Shown piece by piece: positions 11,361-24,545 of a stretch of DNA of 64,000 nucleotides. Numbering within the stretch: the stretch's first letter is position 1; every line of letters starts with the position of its first letter. A model generated the notes under the pieces. The model worked only from the letters and a program-made list of their open reading frames with translations. It was not told the DNA's origin and ran no database searches. The stretch comes from Burhinus oedicnemus (lineage: Eukaryota; Chordata; Aves; Charadriiformes; Burhinidae), in assembly GCA_008921705.1 (NCBI GenBank), contig VFFE01007869.1, forward strand, positions 2,540,782-2,604,781, written 5' to 3'. Both the position numbers and the translations under genes were made by a program.

Positions 11361-14300
11361 GCTTCTTCACAGGCTCTTTCTACTTTATGTGAAAAAATCT
11401 TAGTAGTTTTCATCTCAGTTCTGTCTGTGTCTTTTAAACACTCCTGCTTTAAAGAGATAATAATTTGTTCATATCCTAAAAACAGTTCCTTGGCTCCTTC
11501 CTCACTATTATTTCCAGCTGTCTGTTCTCTATTTCTTCTCTAGGCAATGGAGAGTGACCTCTCGGCCCAATGGAGGGTCATCTTTACAAAAAGACTAGAG
11601 CTTCAGCAGAGACTTTTCCAAAGGGTTGGTGATGGCGTTATTTAAAACCTCAGTGCCGGTCAGTAAACATGCCTCACCTGCCCTGGCTCTGTGAAGGCTG
11701 CATGTGGTCAAGGTCTGGCAAACTCAGGTTGCCACCAGGTAACAAACCATCGTCCTTCACATCCCACGAGGCTGGAGAAGCTGTTGTGCAGTTTTCAAGA
11801 TGTAGCTGGGGCTCAACGCAAATGGTAAAGAGGATAAGGACTCAAGATAAATGGTAATATAAAGAGATGAATCCAAGCGGGCCCAAGACAGAGAAAGAAG
11901 AAATCCCCAGCACGAACATCACTGAAACACCCCTCTCCATCCTTCTTCATGAAGGCTGAAGCTGTTGACATTTGGACCCAGAGGGATGCTGGAGGAGTAT
12001 GACGCCAAGGAAAAGATAGTTTTCTTATATAACAACTTTAAGTGTATTATTAATAAGGCTTTCCTGTATTAATTTTAATTATAAATGTTAGCATTATTGT
12101 AACTGGACTAATAGTGCCTATTAGTATCTTGAAACATAGGATGGACATAATATATTCCTAAAGTCAACACTAGTTTCCCCAACCACCTCTGCAAATAACG
12201 ACAGAAGATACAAAGAGATGAAAAATATTGTTTGAGTTTAATTATTTATCCCCTGGCAGTAAATATCTACTGTGCTGAATAACCTCCACAGTAGACCAAG
12301 TAAGGGGAAATGTTAACATAAGACAATGACAGTAAGAAAATTATATTGGACACAAAACAAATAAATTGTTCAGCCTATCCTACAGACGATGAGCTTTCAA
12401 ATGATGATGGCTGGTTAGCCCTGGGATATCGACATATCCTTGACAGGTGATGTCTTTTATTAGATGTGATAAAATTAGAGGTTATGGGTGAAGAGTGATA
12501 CAAAGAGCTATTACTGATCATACAGAAAGATTTTTCATGTATCGATCGTAGGACAGGATACTTAACATTTTGAGTGCCATTTGATGACATTCATGAGATG
12601 ATAATGACTTTGTGTCGGCAATGACCTAGACTGGATTTGGAGTGGTGACCTAGAGGTAAAAAACTTTGTAAGGCATTACTGTTACCTAAGACATTGCCAT
12701 CAAGCTTCACTGCCACTTATGATCCTTCCTTTAGACGTTTATCCACGTTGCTAGGAGTCCTGCACCCAGCACAGTGTTTGCAGAAGAGGCCAGAATTAGT
12801 CTCACTATATTAAAACTGCCTTTGATTTAAGCAGGAGCAGATCTGAGCCAATGACGAGCAGCATATCTATTATTCTCTTCTCCTCACCCTCCTCTGTGCT
12901 GTTTTGTGTGACCTTGCTCCATGCCCTGCAGAGCAGAGCTGATGAAGTGACCCCTCAAGACAACGTATTTTATGATCTGCTCTACTTGCACCTTTTGTTG
13001 CTGACAGTATGGGAAGTAAAATAAAGAATGTGGTCTAATTAAATCTCTGTATTATTATATCAATAAAGAGGAAAAATCTCTGGCAAGAGCAAATCAAGAA
13101 CAATCTCCAGTGATCTGCTGGCTAGAATGGAAGAGGTATAAAACCAGATGAGCCCTCTTGCTCCAGAATAACCTCTTTTTACCCAGTCTTCTCCTCAGGA
13201 CTCAGCAATGTTTCTTTGTACCGCAAAATTAAAGCTAGCAAACTGGAAGTAAATGACTGTATGTTGTGACACCCTAAACCATCCTAAGAATGTGAAAGTC
13301 ACAATTACGTGGGTTTACCCCTCTTTGGGATATCCTTAATCCTAATTGCAGCTCCAGTTTACTCAGGAACTGCCCGGACAGTTACAAGCTGGTCCGCTTT
13401 AGTGGCCTAATTGGTTTAACTGAAGCTGAAGCTGCTTTCCCGATGGTGGCATTTGTAAACATATGCTACAGTGAAAAGACAGTAAAGCCACATGTTCACA
13501 GAGCTCTTCCTGCACTTTTGACATGGGATAGAACTGTCAAGCACAGACCTAACTCCTTCAACCCAACATACAAAGCCAACATTAAAATACTCATTACTAA
13601 TGCATTGAATAGCTGATGATACTTATATTTCTATATCACGTAGACACACAAAAAATACCCTGTTGATAGTAAAGAAGAGCCATAGGCACATCTCAGGAGG
13701 ATGTACAAGCTGGTGTGCCGTGATCTGCCGTTGCTGGGAAGCAAAAGCTACCGGCCTTGTGGAGGAAGAAATGAAATGATACTCTGCCTGTTGTTTTGTT
13801 TTCCCATATACCACGTCCATATTTTGATTTTCTTATCATAGAACCAAAGAACACCGAGACAGATACAGAAGTAAAGCAAGGTCTTTGGCAGAGAGAGCTG
13901 CCCCAGTGTCTCACTGTGGCAGCTTCAGGACTTCTGAGGGGTCCATGGTGTGGACCATAAAAGCCATCAAGGATTTTTCTGAAGCAAACCCATAACAACT
14001 TTCCTCTGTCATCTAACACATCAACTTCTATGTTCCTTCTGTTTAAAACCACTAATTGGAAGTAATATCCAAAGCACATCTGGGGGAACCTGACTCTTTT
14101 TCCTGGCTTTTGAAAAAGCTTGCAGAATTATTGTCAGAGGCTGTATTTGTTTCTGTATAAGTATGTAGATGAGACTGCTGACTTTATTTACATGCTACAC
14201 ATTAGTTGGCCATCTGGCCTCCCCCAGAATAACATAAGAACAGACTTTTAAATCATTAGAAATATTAAAATCATAAAAGCAATCAAATTTATTTATTATT

Positions 14301-17300
14301 ATGAAGGGCAGGTCTGAGTCATTCTTCTTCTCCTTGGTTTTTGAAATGTATTAAAAATTAAAACCAGTTTTTATTAAAGACATTCTTGGATGTAATATTT
14401 TAAGCAAATGTAAGAATTTTAATACATGAAAGAAAAGGTAATAATCACCTTATCTAAAGAAAATTAATCAAAAATAAGTCTTCAATGAAAAATTGTTGTC
14501 ATATCATCTTTTTGACCGGTTTTAAATTTTAAGATAAAAAAGATCACATAATTATCACATAACACTTTACATAACCTTCCCTGTTAAACATGAGCTGAAA
14601 CGGTAGCTGTGAGTGAAAGTCTATTGGTAATGATACCGCTGTAAGATCACTGAATTGCGCAGAATATAGCTGCCGCCACACATACTCCTTCAGGGAAGGT
14701 GTGAATTGAGCCACGCTATTGTGATAAATATGTTGACAGTGAAATCACTTGTGAAAGAAGAAAACTACTCATATTTTTGAAGTGAGACAAAATAGAGAGA
14801 TTTTTCTCATTTCCCAAATGGTAACTTCTTACACAATTGCTATGGCAGTGGTATTATTTCTCATTTAATATATGGGGAAGGTCTCATCTTTATTTACAGT
14901 AAATATTTAAGTGTTCCCTTTAAATAAAAATTACACCCTATTTTTTTTTTTTATAAATTGTGATTTTTCTGAAGTCAGGGAGATTTTATCTGCTGAAGAA
15001 AATCAATATATAGGCTCATCTGAAGATACTTAAAAGGTGCACGATTATACCTTTTCTTGATGAAAAGGGAAGTGGTTTTTTCCTTAAGTATTTTATCAGA
15101 AGATGCTCAGTTATAACCACAAAATTCTGCCAGCCATAGCTTGATAAGTAAGGCATTATTTCAGTGAAGACAATAGAGTTATATTCATCTAAAAATTCGC
15201 AGAGGGAGGAGAAAATCAGGACTCTCGGTACTCTTCAGTGATTACATTGCAGCATTCTGTGCTCAGTCATCTGGAGAAGTGAAGCTCATCAGGCCATGAC
15301 TCTCCATCATTCTCTTATTCTCCCTTTGAGCCACGGATGCAACACGTTTTCTTTTCCTTCCTTAACATAGCTGAATTTCTTATTGTTTTTTCTTTTGAAC
15401 GTCACAGCAAGTGAGAGGTCTAATTTCAGCATCAATTCAGAATCCATTCGGATACGTATCCACAAGAGTGTCATTTTCCTGGAAATACAGCCAAAATTGA
15501 AAGGAGTCTGGAGACAGGGATGTGTCGGTCTCGCTCTAGGATTGTGTTTCCAAGGCCGAACCAAACCAGGCTCTCGGCAGCGTTTCTCACTACAAACGTC
15601 CCTATCTCTAATCATGTGCTGCAAGAACCTCAGTGATTAGAAACTCAGAATTTTTGTTCATATCTGAAAATCTAATTAAGAATTTTGTCTAAAAAAGCTG
15701 TCTCCTGAACACGCCAAATACATCTGACCATCCCTGCAGAACACCCCAGTTTTGTGTCCCATTGCTAGCTTGCAAAAAATTTCATCTCATCTCAATCCTT
15801 TCCAGCCAAAGCACAAACTCAACAAAAATAAGATAACAGACACATTTTGCTGTTGCGTATGGAGTATGAAACATAAAGATAATGAGGTGTCTGGATCTGG
15901 GCACTAATGGGCAAGTGTCCCATTGAAAGGATGCAGAGGAGATATAGCTGAGATGTCAGACCTCCCAGTAATATTCCTATACTTTGTCTTTTAAACACTG
16001 AATCAATTCTTGACTTTTCTTTAGCAATTATAATTACCTAAAAAATAACCCAAAACACTCAATTTAGTTTTTTTTTAGTTTTAACTAAGAACCACAACTG
16101 AGATGAAACCAGTGGAAGAACAAACTAATCCCAGAAATACGGACATTAACTTTGGGGAAAGCTGACTTCTGATCAAATTTGACTCCTCGTTGCCAGCCCC
16201 TCCAGCTCTGTAAGGTCTTTTAGTGGCAACAGCTTCTCTGTGGTTAAAACCCTGGCAATGGTGGGACAGCACACTTCCAAGTACACAGTCACTATAATAA
16301 TCATCTAATTAGTTATTTTGTTACTGAGTGAATTTAGAGTTTTATCTCTTTGACATTACTCCAGGATGTTCAGGGACCTCCAGGTTTAAGACAAGTATTA
16401 ATTACTAAACATGTAATAATGAACTAACCTTTGTATGAGGTTCATTTTTAAGATGTCAGTATATAGCTACTCTTATTTTTTTCTCTCACTTTAAATCTCT
16501 ATTTGTTGAAACAGATATTTCTGCATTCAACAGTGCTAAACGGCTATTTAATTGATATTAGCTTTATTAAATTAATGTTAGTTTAACCTGAGTTGCTCAG
16601 TAAAGAAGAAACAGCCATGAGGAGCTCTACTCAAGGTTGTGGAACAGTTAGCGACAAAACTGCAGGAATGATACGTGCATAGCAAGAACCATGAAATTCT
16701 TGTTTGGTAATTAAAGTGAAAATGTGGATTAATGAAACTATTCCAACACGCGACAATGAATAAACATAAATTAAAATACTACATCACATTCCAACATGGC
16801 TGAAATTTCAATGCATCCTCAATGAAAATGGCAAGTTTTGTGGGTCTTACCCACTATTCCCCCATCAGCCCCAAAGACGCGCTTGTAAGGGAAGTATTTT
16901 GTTAGAGTCACATTGCAGAAAGATAACCACAAAGCCAGTCCACTTTACTTTGATGTCTTATGCCCTGGAAGAAATGCGTGCAGCTGAAGAGGCTTACTCT
17001 CTAATCCACTTGGCGATACACACCACGGCTGACACCGATACCCTCCTAGATCCTAGGTGAGATCAGCCAGCTTAACAGGAATTCCCAGTTGGCCTCACGT
17101 TGGCTGTCCCCAGTCCTGACGCTGTCAACCTTCCTCTGGCAAGAAATTGAATTGCCGCTCGTGGCAGCCAGAGCTCTTCCAATCTCCTTTCTGTCCCAGC
17201 TGTCACCACTGGCCTTCCTCTCATTACTGTCCGTACCCGCCTTCAGGTGATGACGGACAGCTTCAACCACACAACAAGCAATGGAGGGGCTCTGTAGGAC

Positions 17301-18106
17301 AGATGCTGTATCAAAAGCTTGTGACGTTGTCTGCAGGGACTACGCAAAGCTAAGCACGGGTAGGGGAGTACGTGCTCACTTTTGCCATTTATCACTGCAT
17401 TACTATTAGTTTGCAACAGATTCTGATAATTTTTACAGAAACAAAGCTCAGCCCTCAACTAGCACTCCCCGGTGGTATGCTGCATTACGCCAGATGGACA
17501 TCTCTCCCAGACATCAAACTTAAAGACCTTACCTGGGAAAATGATCTCTCTTGTACTGCTGTACGATGGACCGACCCTGCTGAGATGTGAACTCTGAAAC
17601 GGTGCAACGCTGCAGAAGGCAGATGGAGCACGAAACCCCGCGTGAGAGGTGCTGGCGGGAAAGTTCCTGCAGGATAACAGTGATCCTTATCAGTCTTTTA
17701 ACCTTTTCAATATGGAGACCGTAATCCCTTTGCAAGCATCTGTCCTGTGTAGACAACCATCCTTTGTCTGCCAGACGCGGCAGAGACATGGAAAAGACAA
17801 GTCGTGCTTTGGATGGGAAAAGCAGCAGGCGCAGGGCGGGGAAGTAGCAGCTTTCCTTCACATACACCCACTGAACAGCGGGATCCCTCAGCTTCCCCCA
17901 GTCTGCTAAAACAGAGGACTAACCTCTTTATTTTCACTCTTCCCTCCCTACCACAGACTTGCTATGGAAGGAATAATCGTACTGCACGCTATAGAGAACA
18001 ATTTCATCAACTAATTTGCTTTTATTGCTTTCCAAGGTGCCCTAGCTAGCTGTTTTCTCTCCAAGGTGGGCACAGGGAAAGCTAAGACTGTTCTCATTAC
18101 CACCTT
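11361..18106. other. Unique non-coding DNA, 6.7 kb
   Basis: AT-rich with no recognised gene. A twelve-base T run lies near 14941-14952. The 128-codon minus frame at 13693-14079, the 105-codon minus frame at 15307-15624 and the cluster of frames at 17046-18049 have no recognisable domains and overlap on both strands. Confidence 0.5.
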
Positions 18107-18795
18107 TCACGGAATCACACAATTTTCAGAGTTGGAAGGGACCTCTAGAGATCACCTCGTCCAACTCCCCTGCTGACGCAGGAATGCCCAGAGCACATTA
18201 CTCAGGACTGCATCCAGGTGGGTCTTGAAAATCTCCAGAGAAGGGGACTCCACCGCCTCCCTGGGCAGCCTGTTCCAGTGCTCTGTCACCCTCACCGCAA
18301 AGAAGTTTTTCCTTATGTTTGAATGGAACTTCCGATGTTCCAACTTGTGCCCGTTGCCCCTCGTCCTGTCACTGGGAACCACTGAAAAGACCCTGCCTCC
18401 ATCCTCCTTCAACCCACCCTTTAGATACTTCTAAGCCAGAATAAGGTCTCCCCTCAGCCTTCTCTTCTCCAGGCTAAAGAGTCCCAGCTCTCTCAGCCTT
18501 TCCTCAGAAGGGAGATGCTCCAATCCCCCAGTCATCTTTGTTGCCCTAAGCTGGACTCTCTCCAGTAGTTCCCTGTCCCGCTTGAGCTGGGGAGCCCAGA
18601 ACTGGACACAGTATTCCAGCTGTGGCCCCATCAGTGCCGAGTAGAGGGGAACAATGACCTCCCTCGACCTACTGGCCACACTCTTCCCTGTGCAGCCCAG
18701 GATTCCATTGGCCTTCCTGGAGACAAGGGCACGTTGCTGGCTCATGGATAATTTACTCTCTACCAGGATCCCCAGATCCTTCTCCTCAGAACTGC
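18107..18795 (-). mobile_element. CR1 LINE, 5'-truncated, minus strand
   Basis: This is the best preserved transposon in the window. Read on the minus strand, it runs from the C-terminal part of the CR1 reverse-transcriptase protein (ORF2) through the stop and short 3' UTR to the tail near 18107. On the plus strand the tail reads gagttggaagggacctctag, then agatcacctcgtccaactcc. The element is about 690 bp of a family whose full length is several kilobases, so it is strongly 5'-truncated, as most avian CR1 copies are. The 5' boundary is soft and was placed where similarity fades near 18795. I see no clear target duplication, which is usual for CR1. The family is certain; the subfamily is not assigned. 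Confidence 0.95.
18152..18745 (-). pseudogene. CR1 ORF2 C-terminal remnant, one in-frame stop
   Basis: Minus-strand frame encoding the last part of a CR1 reverse-transcriptase polyprotein. Visible family phrases, in order, are [58 protein letters not shown] and, further on, [31 protein letters not shown] and [14 protein letters not shown]. The two halves (18431-18745 and 18152-18412) are in the same frame and are separated by a single TAG at 18428-18430, so the copy has no frameshift over nearly 200 codons. The endonuclease and the polymerase palm, including the FADD-type catalytic box, lie upstream in the family and are missing here. The copy cannot be active. Confidence 0.92.
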
Positions 18796-20744
18796 GAAGT
18801 TCACACTGCTGAAGTTAAGCGTCTGCCTGCAATAGTCCATTTAAATGATAATAATATTGAATATTCCCCACATTCAATAGGAAAGTACTTTAACCTAGAA
18901 ACCATCTTTACCCACCATCATGCGATTTCTGGTTGCTCCTGAACGCAGGGGCTGTCCCCCCACAGATGCTGTCTACCCGAGGGTGCCCTGCTGCACACTT
19001 GCGAAAGGAAATGCAGAGCTGCACCTTGGAATGAAGGTTTGCCACGGGGTAGGGGGAGAGAGCACTCACCAGACAAGCCGGGTTAAAAGTTCACCAGAGA
19101 TGGAGGCAGCCAACCTGTACCATTTTAATATCATGGATTTCTAAAGGTTGCCTTTTTAAATCACTTTTCACGGTAAGGGAAATAGGAACTGAGTTTGGGA
19201 CAAATTTGCTGGAAAGCAAAGGGCACGCTGAACAAGTTGAAGACGATGCAGTCAGCACGGAGGTGGATATGGCCCCTCCAGCAACGTCTTCAGTGATGCC
19301 CTGCCAAGGTGTTGTCCTCTGCTTTACACAACCAAGACAAAGCCAGTTCTGTTTCCAAATCCAAGCAGATAAACCATTCATGGAAAACAGACTGATGGAT
19401 GTAGCATTCTTCTGAGAATCCTTCACAAACTTCCATAAACTGCGCCTCAGTTAACCAAATGCATTTCTTTTCTGAAAACGCTGAGCTGTTTATGGAAATG
19501 ACCTCCAGCTTGTGCCTGACGGCATCTCAGCAATTTGCTTTTATTGTTCATCATTGTTAGCATTTGACTGTTCATCTAAGTCCCAGAGCCTACTCCCTCC
19601 CGATGCAGCTGAACACTTCAAAAGAGGAAGCCAAAGATGGAATAACCTGCAACAAGCAGCACAACTCTACTGAAAATTGTTGGACAAAAATCTCATCTGA
19701 GGAAACGTTCTAGGAGATTTAGAAGCAATGGGCTGGATCTGTCATTAAGTCACTGTGAATAACTCAAAAAAGTTTTCTAATATTTACAAAAAGAGGTGAA
19801 TCCTCGGCTGTTTTAAATAGGAACAGCTATTTGCCTTCGATGTCATGCTCTGCCAGCTAATTGTCTTTCCTAGAGGAATGGCTGGTCCCAGTATTAACAA
19901 ACAGCACCCGTGGCCTTTCAGCTGGAGCCCAAGGAACTGTTTTGTGTTAACATGACCACCCAGCTGTTGCGCTGGGAGGAGTAGGCGGTTGCCTGCTTCT
20001 TCTTCTCTTTTCATTCTGCTTTGTTTGCTCTTCCAAAGAAAAAATCGTGTGTTTCATCTTCCAGGTGCATCGAAGTGTTTCCTCCAAAGAGTTTATCAGA
20101 GTGTGGGATTCTCCAGGATAAAATGTGATATAATTTAAAGCTAGAAGATGTCATTATTGTTAAAGATGCTCTGTTTTATTAAAAAAAAAAAAATATGCCA
20201 AGAAAACCCCAATAATCAAACAAATGCAAAGCCCTACCTCGTCATAGCAATGACAGAGAATGAACATATTGCTCCCATGGACATCCAATAAAATCAACAA
20301 ACATTTGGGTGGCTAGATATTAAGTATTTGTCTGAGGAATTCAACGTATTTCCTTATACAGACAGAGGCAGGGGATGATTCAGGTGACATTTATGGGTGC
20401 AGAGCACTCCTCTCGTCTCCCTCCACCTGGACATCTCCTCCACGACCTGCAGGTCCACAGCAGAGCAGCCACCCAAGCAGCTGTCCCAGCAGAGACCCTC
20501 GTGCCCCCAGTTAACACCTGAGGCTGGCAGTGCTCTTGCTTCTCCCCTTTTCACCTACAGGTCTCCAGGTAAATTAATTTCTGCATGTGGAAAAATACAA
20601 CAGAAGGCTTATTAACAATGAAACAAAGACAAAATGCGGCATTTTGTGCTTTAGAGATGCAAACTGTATTCTAAAACCTAAAGATACGACCTACTTTTCT
20701 GTAAACCTTCACAAGCATTGTGCTGCCACGGTGGTTTAATTTTA
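18796..20744. other. Unique non-coding DNA
   Basis: No exon recognised. An A13 run lies near 20181-20193. Opposed small frames at 19091-19426 and 19206-19415 have no domain content. Confidence 0.5.
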
Positions 20745-21260
20745 TTTATCATTGGCTATTACAGGTCTATGAGGCATTTGGAGAGCAATGTGCAGCGTGA
20801 CCGCTGTAATTGCAGCTTCCAGTTACTGGGGAAGAATCACAGTTCTGCACTTAGAAAAATTATCTCATCTGCCTTCATTACAGATTGATCCTCACCCTCT
20901 ATTATTGATGCAGCTGACAAGGCAATCACATTCAAGACAGCTCTGAAGAAGCTGACACAATGGAGCTTTCAGATATAAATTTATAAGTGTCCTGACTTGT
21001 CAGTTTTCCCATTACAAATCTTCTTTGGCAGGGGGATAAGGGGAAACAGCTAGTTATAATTTAGCCATGCAAATTTAATTATTGGCTGCAATCTGCGGAA
21101 TTTAGAAATCAGGTTTGGTCATAAAACTGCATGTGAGAGAGAGACTGAAACCAGAAGATACTTGACTTCTAAGAGGTATTGGTTTCACTTGTTAATAAAA
21201 CAGGTAATTATTGGATTGTAAGATTAAACACTTCTTTGCTGTAAGGAGTACAGGAAAAAC
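20745..21260. promoter_or_regulatory. Candidate enhancer-like segment
   Basis: This segment lacks open frames and repeats and is dense in words typical of developmental enhancers: an octamer ATGCAAAT (21067-21074) directly joined to TTAATTATTGG, a homeodomain-type core; GGTAATTATTGG near 21205; a SOX-like ACAATGG near 20958; and a GATAA near 21037. The composition resembles deeply conserved non-coding elements, but conservation cannot be seen from one sequence. This is inference from motifs only. Confidence 0.25.
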
Positions 21261-24154
21261 ATCTGAGATATGTCAGCGAGGTTTCACTTCTTCCATACCC
21301 ATATAAATTACAGATGTTTGGTTTACGGTTAACCAAAACAAGTATTATGTACAAAGTATTTCCCACCTTATTTTATTGTCACTTGTGCAAAGGTCACGCA
21401 AATCCTGCTGAAATCAAGGCTGTGATTTAGCCCACTGCAAACAGCATCTGCCTTTATCTCAGGCTGTCTGCTGGGCACCTACGGCTACACAAGAAGCCAC
21501 TCCTGCAATCGGGTGCCTGGAAACAACCCCTTCCCTTGGGAATTCCGGACCTTAATCTCAACCGTACTTTTTCAAGACCTTCATAGTCATTTCAAACTCC
21601 TACTAACACAGAAAAGGCAAACGGTGCAGTAAAGTCAGACCCTTCAAACTAGCAGGCAGCTCTGTGTTAGATGTAAATAAGGTCTTATAAGCAGAGGATA
21701 TAGAAGCATTTTGTGTTATAGATTCCGAGTAATTTGAAGCCAGGCTTAAAGCGACATTACAGGCCACAGATCGTTAATGCAAATGCCAGAGTTAGCAATT
21801 CTGGACACAGCCCTGGGCACAGACATCAGTATTCACAGCGAGGACTTCACAAACAGAGCAGCATACTAATAAAAAAAAGAAAAAACATCACTCTGCAGAC
21901 TGCAGCTGCTCAATATAGGTCATCTTTCAATTTTAATTTGAATCATCATCCTTCTAAGTCAAATTGACTAATACTAGAGTACCTTATCCAAGAGCCATGT
22001 GCTCCAATCAAAGATCAATTTAAAATGTATTCGAAGAGATTGATTCTTCTAATTCATGGACACGAGAAGCTTTAAACTCTTGTAGCATCGCCCAGACATG
22101 ACCAAAGCATCATTCCAGCCACAAAGACACACAGACAATACTCAATGGATGCAGATTAACTGAAATGAATTTTTATTAACTCACCTGCAAACATAAGCCA
22201 GAAATAACGCACTCGGAGCTCGTCCTTCCTCGAGTCCTTCACTGTGTCACCAGGCTTAAGCTTTCCTGGCCCACTGGGGCCTCCTCAGCTTTCTTCAGGC
22301 AAGGTCCCCCAGACCTGTAAGTGCCTCCTCATAAATGCACCTGCAGTTCTGGTTCGTTGCCCCAGTTTGTGGGCGCTCACACCCATCACAAAGCCATGAG
22401 AAAAGACCTTGGCCATCGGTGCCCTGCTCAGCCCCAGGGCCTCAGCTTGGAGCCACCAAGTCACCGCTTCCTACCCAGCACCAAAACAGACCCTCCGTAG
22501 TCAGAAGCACGAGCTCAGGGACGTAAGGTACCACGACACTTTCCAACCAGTTGCATACAAATTTAATCACCTCCTGGTTACTAAACCAGCTGACTTTTCC
22601 CAACTTTGGCAGCCTGACAGCACCCCATAGCGTTCTTTGTTGCAATACGTAGGACCAAATTATATTGAATTCCTCAGGAAAGGTTACGGATCTACAGCCT
22701 GCAAAGTCGAGGAGCACTCAGGTTTGGGGCAGTCATGTTTCTCTCTCATTTATGGTCTTCAAAAAGAATAGAAAACTGTCCTTTAAAATATACATGCGGA
22801 GAAGATTTGCCACACCTCAGAAATGCTCTCAGCAAATAACAACGGATTTCTGAAAGGAGAGGGATGCCACAGCAGAATAAGCAAGCACGCCACTGACAGT
22901 GCCAATTGCTTAGGAAAGGTTCGAGTACACTGGAAGCGCTAAAAAATGGCTCTGCCCCATGGACCTCATGTGAAGACAGATGTTTTAAGAAGTAAATACG
23001 TTGAAAGAGACATGGACACATCCTCCACCTTCATAACTCACACATGTTTGCATCTACAGTGTCTGCGTCAGAGTTGCCATCCTTCTTTTTCCCTCCTCCA
23101 CAGGAAAAAAAAAAAAACAACAAAATCCAAGAACAAAAGTTCAAACAGTAGATATATGAATTTTCAGTGTGCTTTGATTGGAAAAATGTGGCTTAGCAAA
23201 ACCAGCACACAGATTGCATTTGAGTTCCTGAGCCATCCAATATCCTTAGCTACCCCTCAGCTAATGACTTTTACTCCCACTTGCTGGATTTTATGCTGAA
23301 ATACAGCTTATCTGAAAACCAGAACTGCTCCTGACTTTCTTTAGGGTGGGGGTTTTTCAGCGTTTGTACTCTTCAAGTATTTCACACGGAGAAGAACTCA
23401 GCACAATTGTTCTGCTAAATTTATACATTCAGATTTGGGAAGTTGGACAGACGTTTTCCTTTTTATTGTTGGCTTTGCCACCCCATTAGTTTTAATCGGT
23501 GATGGCGGCAGCATCACGACACACAACACAGCGCTCGCTGCTCCCCGTTTGCTCCCTCCCATGTCAACACCAAAGTTCCTCAACGTCAAGTCAGGCTTTC
23601 TATTCATGGCTCACATCTTTTGAAACAATGAAAACTCTGCAAAATGTACTTTTAAAAATCTCAGAACATCATTTCAGATGTTTGATAATGCAAAAACTGC
23701 TTCCAGAGGAAAATCTATTAAAAACTGGAAAACAAAGCATTAAGGTACTAGACACTCTAAGAGAATACTGCGAGATTCATCTGCCTTTCCTCCCACATGG
23801 CACTGGTCATTTATTTTTTGATTTTTCAGAAAACTCTGTGGTTTGAGTGAACTCTGGACATAATTTAACACCAGCACATTTGCACATTCTCCAGTCTGTG
23901 GTAATGCAAACACAGCTGCCTGGGAATTCCCAAGCCAATTAATTCTGCTATGCACAAAAGGTAAGAAGCCGTAGCCTATAACAAGTACTTCCCCATTTAC
24001 AGGGAGGCAAAAAAAAAAGAAAAAAAAGAGCAAGATATAACATAAATATATTGTTTAATGTCTTTCTTGAAGAAGAATTTTATGTTCTGTGCATTAGAAG
24101 GTTATGTTGTGCTTCCAAATTGTTCTAAAGGATCTACTGCCTCTAGAAGGAATT
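21261..24154. other. Unique non-coding DNA
   Basis: No gene recognised. It contains an A12 run near 23105 and an A-rich (A)nG stretch at about 24008-24030. Several overlapping frames of 60-117 codons (22335-22717, 22746-23299, 23398-23846) conflict with each other and lack domains. Confidence 0.5.
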
Positions 24155-24545
24155 ACTTTGCGTACGCAACCCCAGCTACCGCCGGTGTCTGAACGCTCTT
24201 ATAGTGACCGCAGGAATAACACCTCCTCGCCTTGTAAGCACGAAGCACGACAGGAGGATATTTAGTTAGGGATGTCCAGGAAAGACTCCCAAACTGGGTG
24301 AGGGTGTAGTTACGCGTAGCTAAACTCACTTCGCTCTAAAGAGCTGTAAAAGTTGATGTATTTTTGCAAAGCTGTCCGAGAGGGGCCCCGTGGGTGCGGA
24401 GCAGATCCTCGCACAAACAACCACGCCGGATCTGAAAGACGCTGAGCATCTCCTGCAAACAGCGTTCTGCGCGGGGGCGGGGGCGTGCGGGGACCCCGCG
24501 TGCGCCCGCCGGAAAGCTGGCTGCTCGCCTCGTGCCGAAGTGGCA
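24155..24545. promoter_or_regulatory. CpG-rich patch with G-runs
   Basis: CpG dinucleotides are frequent here, especially 24370-24540, against a CpG-poor AT-rich background. The core at 24473-24492 has two G5 runs and a G4 run (a fourth short G tract would be needed for a standard quadruplex) and is followed by the perfect hairpin GCGGGG-A-CCCCGC (24487-24499). Such islands often mark unmethylated promoters. No TATA box, recognisable first exon or coding sequence accompanies it. It could serve a non-coding RNA, be a distal CpG-rich enhancer, or reflect GC-biased conversion. Confidence 0.4.

Noticed and set aside
11164..11403. Lysine- and arginine-rich C terminus suggesting a nuclear protein
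   Set aside because: Produced by an A-rich simple repeat.
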